DNA from: Cloacimonetes bacterium UBA5210
Lineage (GTDB): Bacteria > Cloacimonadota > Cloacimonadia > Cloacimonadales > Cloacimonadaceae
Assembly (NCBI GenBank): GCA_002412625.1
Contig: DHVK01000012.1
Location: 43,767 to 107,766 of the forward strand
Direction of reading: 5' to 3'
DNA length: 64,000 nucleotides
Of the stretch, positions 62,070 through 64,000 are shown piece by piece. Position 1 is the stretch's first letter, and every line of letters begins with the position of its first letter. Under the pieces are notes generated by a model, which ran no database searches, was not told the origin of the DNA, and saw only the letters and a program-made list of their open reading frames with translations. A program made the translations under genes and the position numbers.

Positions 62070-62798
62070 ATGGCAGCAAAAGAGGTTGGTAAAAGACTGG
62101 CTATGCTGATGAAGAACATGAAGTTAAAGAATTATCAGTTTGCCTCGAAATTTGGCATATCCGCCGCTTCATTATCCCGCTATAAGTCCGGTGAGAGGTA
62201 TCCCGATCCCGAACTATTACTCAGAATGTCTGAGGAAGGAATCAATGTAAATTGGCTTCTAACTGGTAAGGGTACAACCCAAATTGTGAAGGATTTTGAT
62301 GGGTGGATGAAGGAGAGACTGGAAGAGAAGCTCAAGGTGGTCGATAGCCGTTCAGGGCTAATCCAAGCTCCTACAATAGATTACACTCGAACTGTGAACC
62401 TCACAATTCTCGGCGATATTTCCGCGGGACCCAGAGAGGACATCGTAGACCTTCGGGATTTAGGCGAGAATATTGAGATACCGCGTTCTCTCATCCCCGG
62501 CAGACCAGATAACTATATGGCATTTAGAGTAAATGGACACAGCATGGAGCCCAATATCCTGCATGAGGACATTGTAATCATCAAACAGGAGCTTGATTGG
62601 GAAATGGCTAATGAAAAGGTCAGTGCAGTACGTGCAGAGGACGGTGTCACACTTAAGAAAGTGGAGCTTGATCCCGCTAATAAACGTATTATCTTACAGC
62701 CATTTAATATGGACTATAAAGTCCAGATATTAGACGAGGATCAGGGTCTGGATATATTTCTGATCGGAGTTTTGTCACTTCAGTTGCGGCTTTTCTAA
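62070..62798 (+). CDS. Prophage repressor, HTH plus S24 peptidase
   Basis: 242 aa from ATG 62070 (GGAGG at good spacing). HTH of the XRE type (YQFASKFGISAASLSRYKSG, about 24-43). The C-terminal LexA/CI-like domain has the self-cleavage Ala-Gly (GDISAGPRED, about 122), Ser in VNGHSMEPN (about 162) and Lys in DGVTLKKVE (about 204). DNA damage should thus trigger RecA-stimulated self-cleavage and induction, unlike Mu's c repressor, which is controlled by ClpXP. Only gene reading plus at this end. Divergent from early genes. Confidence 0.88.
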   Translation: MAAKEVGKRLAMLMKNMKLKNYQFASKFGISAASLSRYKSGERYPDPELLLRMSEEGINVNWLLTGKGTTQIVKDFDGWMKERLEEKLKVVDSRSGLIQAPTIDYTRTVNLTILGDISAGPREDIVDLRDLGENIEIPRSLIPGRPDNYMAFRVNGHSMEPNILHEDIVIIKQELDWEMANEKVSAVRAEDGVTLKKVELDPANKRIILQPFNMDYKVQILDEDQGLDIFLIGVLSLQLRLF

Positions 62799-63006
62799 TT
62801 CGGCATTTTGGACTGGAGGGGGAGAATGTCCAACTCCAGTCTAAAATCGGCTCAATTTGAAGTTATCAGTGACCCAAATGAGTCCAGAAACGTCCAAAAT
62901 CGCAATGTCCAAGTCCAAACATAGTCCAATCTATCTCTCCACCAGATAAGCACTTATCGCCAAATGTCCAAGTGAGCCAATTTGAAGAATTGGGTGACTC
63001 TTTATA
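62799..63006. promoter_or_regulatory. Prophage left-end terminal repeat and binding sites
   Basis: The gap after the repressor gene ends with TGACTCTTTATA (62995-63006), the inverted repeat of the other end. Two inverted transposase-motif variants, TTGAAGAATTGGGTGA (62982) and TTGAAGTTATCAGTGA (62857), and three GTCCAA-type motifs (62826, 62905, 62964) lie within it. Fewer sites than the eight of the opposite end, so the two ends are asymmetric, as in Mu. Confidence 0.8.
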
Positions 63007-63087
63007 CTGGAAAAGATGGTGAAATCAGGTAAACGGAAAATTCCGATGCTCTAAAAACACAATTTCGAAAAAAAGCAGCGATTAGCC

Positions 63088-63136
63088 TTGACAGGAAACG
63101 CAGGTTCTCTATAAGTGAACATAAGTTCATATGAAC
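63088..63136 (+). promoter_or_regulatory. Promoter and palindrome upstream of DUF134 gene
   Basis: TTGACA (63088-63093), 16 bp, TATAAG (63110-63115): a good sigma-70 type promoter. Directly after it lie TGAAC-ataa-GTTCA (63116-63129) and the perfect 12-bp palindrome GTTCATATGAAC (63125-63136), likely operators for autoregulation. The prophage inserted 77 bp upstream of this promoter and left it intact. Confidence 0.7.
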
Positions 63137-63169
63137 CCGCCCTAAAACCTAAGAGAATCAGGAGATAAT

Positions 63170-63616
63170 ATGCCACGTGCCAAAGCCTTACGAACCTTGC
63201 AAGAGCTGCCTTCGGTGAAAGGATTCCGTCCATTGTGGATGAGAGCCAATTATCGTCAGGCAATCACCTTGAAACTGGAAGAATATGAAGTTCTCCGGCT
63301 GATCGATTATGAGAACCTGATTCAGGAGCAAGTGGCAGAATTGATGGGGGTTTCGCGCCCGACTGTAACGCGGATTTATGACAGCGCGCGCAAGAAGCTG
63401 GGCACGGCTTTGGTAGAGGGCAGAACCTTCGTGATCGAGGGTGGGGATGTGCAACTGGCAATGAAATACTATCAGTGCGAAGACTGTCAGCATCGCATAG
63501 AGCAGCATCACAAAGAAGAGCCGCCGGGTGTATGTCCGGCTTGCGGATCGAGCCGCATGCTTTCTTTGCAGGATTGCTTTGTGCGGGGTTGTCAGCGCTG
63601 TCGCAGATGCAGATAA
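63170..63616 (+). CDS. DUF134 family DNA-binding protein
   Basis: 148 aa; AGGAG precedes the ATG. The N-terminus (MPRAKALRTLQELP) and HTH (EYEVLRLIDYENLIQEQVAE, VSRPTVTRIYDSARKKLG) are characteristic of DUF134 proteins. The C-terminal zinc-ribbon-like Cys pairs (CEDCQHRIEQ, VCPACGSSRM) and the Cys-rich end (RGCQRCRRCR) suggest a metal site. Such genes commonly neighbour NifX/MinD-type ATPase genes, as here. It may regulate this operon via the palindrome upstream. Confidence 0.88.
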   Translation: MPRAKALRTLQELPSVKGFRPLWMRANYRQAITLKLEEYEVLRLIDYENLIQEQVAELMGVSRPTVTRIYDSARKKLGTALVEGRTFVIEGGDVQLAMKYYQCEDCQHRIEQHHKEEPPGVCPACGSSRMLSLQDCFVRGCQRCRRCR

Positions 63617-63631
63617 AAAAAAGGAGTACCC

Positions 63632-63964
63632 ATGAAAATCGCAATTCCATTAACCAACGGCGAGCTAAGTTCCCATTTCGGGCACTGCGAGAAATTCGCG
63701 GTTTACCACATTGAAGATGGCAAAATCAGCAAAGAAGAAACCATCGATCCTCCGGTTCACGAACCCGGTTCACATCCCAAATTCTTGCACGAAATCGGCG
63801 TGTCGGTGGTGATCGCCGGCGGCATGGGCATGAAAGCTCAAGAACTGATGCACCAGAACCAAATTGAAGTGATCATCGGGGTTTGCCCGCTACCGCTGCC
63901 CCAAATAGTAGAGATGTATCTGCAGAACCAGCTGGAGGGCGGCGATAACCGCTGCGATCACTAA
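63632..63964 (+). CDS. NifX/NifB-domain (dinitrogenase iron-molybdenum cofactor family) protein
   Basis: 110 aa; AAGGAG upstream. IAIPLTNGELSSHFGHCEKF and VSVVIAGGMGMKAQELMHQN are signatures of the small NifX/NifB C-terminal-domain proteins, which bind or carry metal clusters. Such proteins occur widely in anaerobes that do not fix nitrogen. Its stop TAA overlaps the following ATG by one base, coupling it to the MinD/Mrp-like ATPase gene. Confidence 0.88.
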   Translation: MKIAIPLTNGELSSHFGHCEKFAVYHIEDGKISKEETIDPPVHEPGSHPKFLHEIGVSVVIAGGMGMKAQELMHQNQIEVIIGVCPLPLPQIVEMYLQNQLEGGDNRCDH

Positions 63965-64000
63965 TGCGCGTAGCCATCGCCAGCGGCAAGGGCGGCACCG
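63964..64000 (+). CDS. MinD/Mrp-type P-loop ATPase, partial (5' end only)
   Basis: Only 12 codons lie in the window, reading MRVAIASGKGGT, the deviant Walker A start of MinD/Mrp/NifH-type ATPases. With the DUF134 and NifX-like genes this is the usual cluster encoding an iron-sulphur-associated ATPase. Continues beyond the window. Confidence 0.75.
   Translation, partial: MRVAIASGKGGT

Larger units (their letters stand above)
29046..63006. mobile_element. Mu-like transposable prophage (33,961 bp) with cargo genes
   Basis: The ends are a perfect 12-bp inverted repeat, TATAAAGAGTCA at 29046 and TGACTCTTTATA ending at 63006, flanked by a 5-bp direct repeat CTGGA (29041-29045 and 63007-63011), the target duplication length of Mu-type transposition. 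Inside are a MuA-like DDE transposase, MuB-like ATPase, S24 repressor, GemA-like and DUF3164 genes, terminase, Mu F-like head protein, lysozyme, portal, capsid and a long tape measure. There is no tail sheath gene, so a non-contractile long tail is likely. Early and late genes run on the minus strand; cargo genes run mainly plus. The phage appears complete apart from the TGA in the DUF3164 gene. Confidence 0.93.

Overview
The window reads as about 29 kb of bacterial chromosome, a complete 34 kb Mu-like transposable prophage (29046-63006), and 1 kb of chromosome beyond it. Lipoproteins, periplasmic sensor kinases, a PreP-like M16C protease and an M24-free DapA/RecN/RsgA/NadK housekeeping set suggest a Gram-negative anaerobe. 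I suspect Candidatus Cloacimonadota, but this rests on protein character only and no rRNA is present.

Chromosomal part (1-23.1 kb): a short envelope-sugar operon; XerC/D recombinase; DNA polymerase I; a lipoprotein; a three-gene phosphorelay (periplasmic-binding sensor kinase, CheY-like receiver, hybrid kinase); a B12-type radical SAM protein; rplU-rpmA with a strong terminator; a solute-binding lipoprotein; NfeD-like and DUF4349-like membrane proteins; and an overlapping run recN-nadK-rsgA-M16C protease-dapA. A 62-bp imperfectly palindromic element recurs in three intergenic gaps (2764, 12296, 23016).

Accessory island (23.5-28.9 kb): AT-rich, minus strand. It holds a three-gene overlapping ubiquitin-like conjugation operon (Ubl, E1-like ThiF protein, DUF6527/BubE-like protein), a beta-class DNA methyltransferase with a fused Mrr-like nuclease domain, and an AAA_14/DUF4143 ATPase.

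Prophage (29046-63006): the ends are a perfect 12-bp inverted repeat (TATAAAGAGTCA) flanked by a 5-bp target duplication (CTGGA). The repressor lies near the right-hand edge of the window. The early genes (DNA-binding protein, MuA-like transposase, MuB-like ATPase, GemA-like, DUF3164) and late genes run leftward on the minus strand: terminase, Mu F-like head protein, lysozyme, connectors, portal, protease-capsid fusion, tail tube, tail chaperone with a probable -1 frameshift, two Dam methylases, tape measure and distal tail proteins. A long tape measure with no sheath gene suggests a B3/D3112-like siphovirus plan.

Three AT-rich plus-strand cargo segments interrupt the late operon: a cyclase-like gene (35.5 kb), a possible PD-(D/E)XK nuclease (41.4 kb), and a six-gene operon at 45.5-51.8 kb that ends against a second cytosine methyltransferase. 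The six genes are a C5 methylase, restriction enzyme, Vsr, double-GHKL ATPase/kinase, divergent receiver and caspase/CHAT-like protein. The last three look like a two-component-style anti-phage or abortive-infection module that I cannot match to a named system. Three minus-strand promoters of identical architecture (CTGTCGCA-N3-TTAkGCA-N14-wATrsv) lie upstream of the small-terminase, lysozyme and capsid operons; two of them sit directly beside cargo, which may explain how late expression survives the insertions.

Right flank (63.0-64 kb): a promoter with a palindrome, a DUF134 regulator, a NifX/NifB-like protein and the start of a MinD/Mrp-type ATPase.
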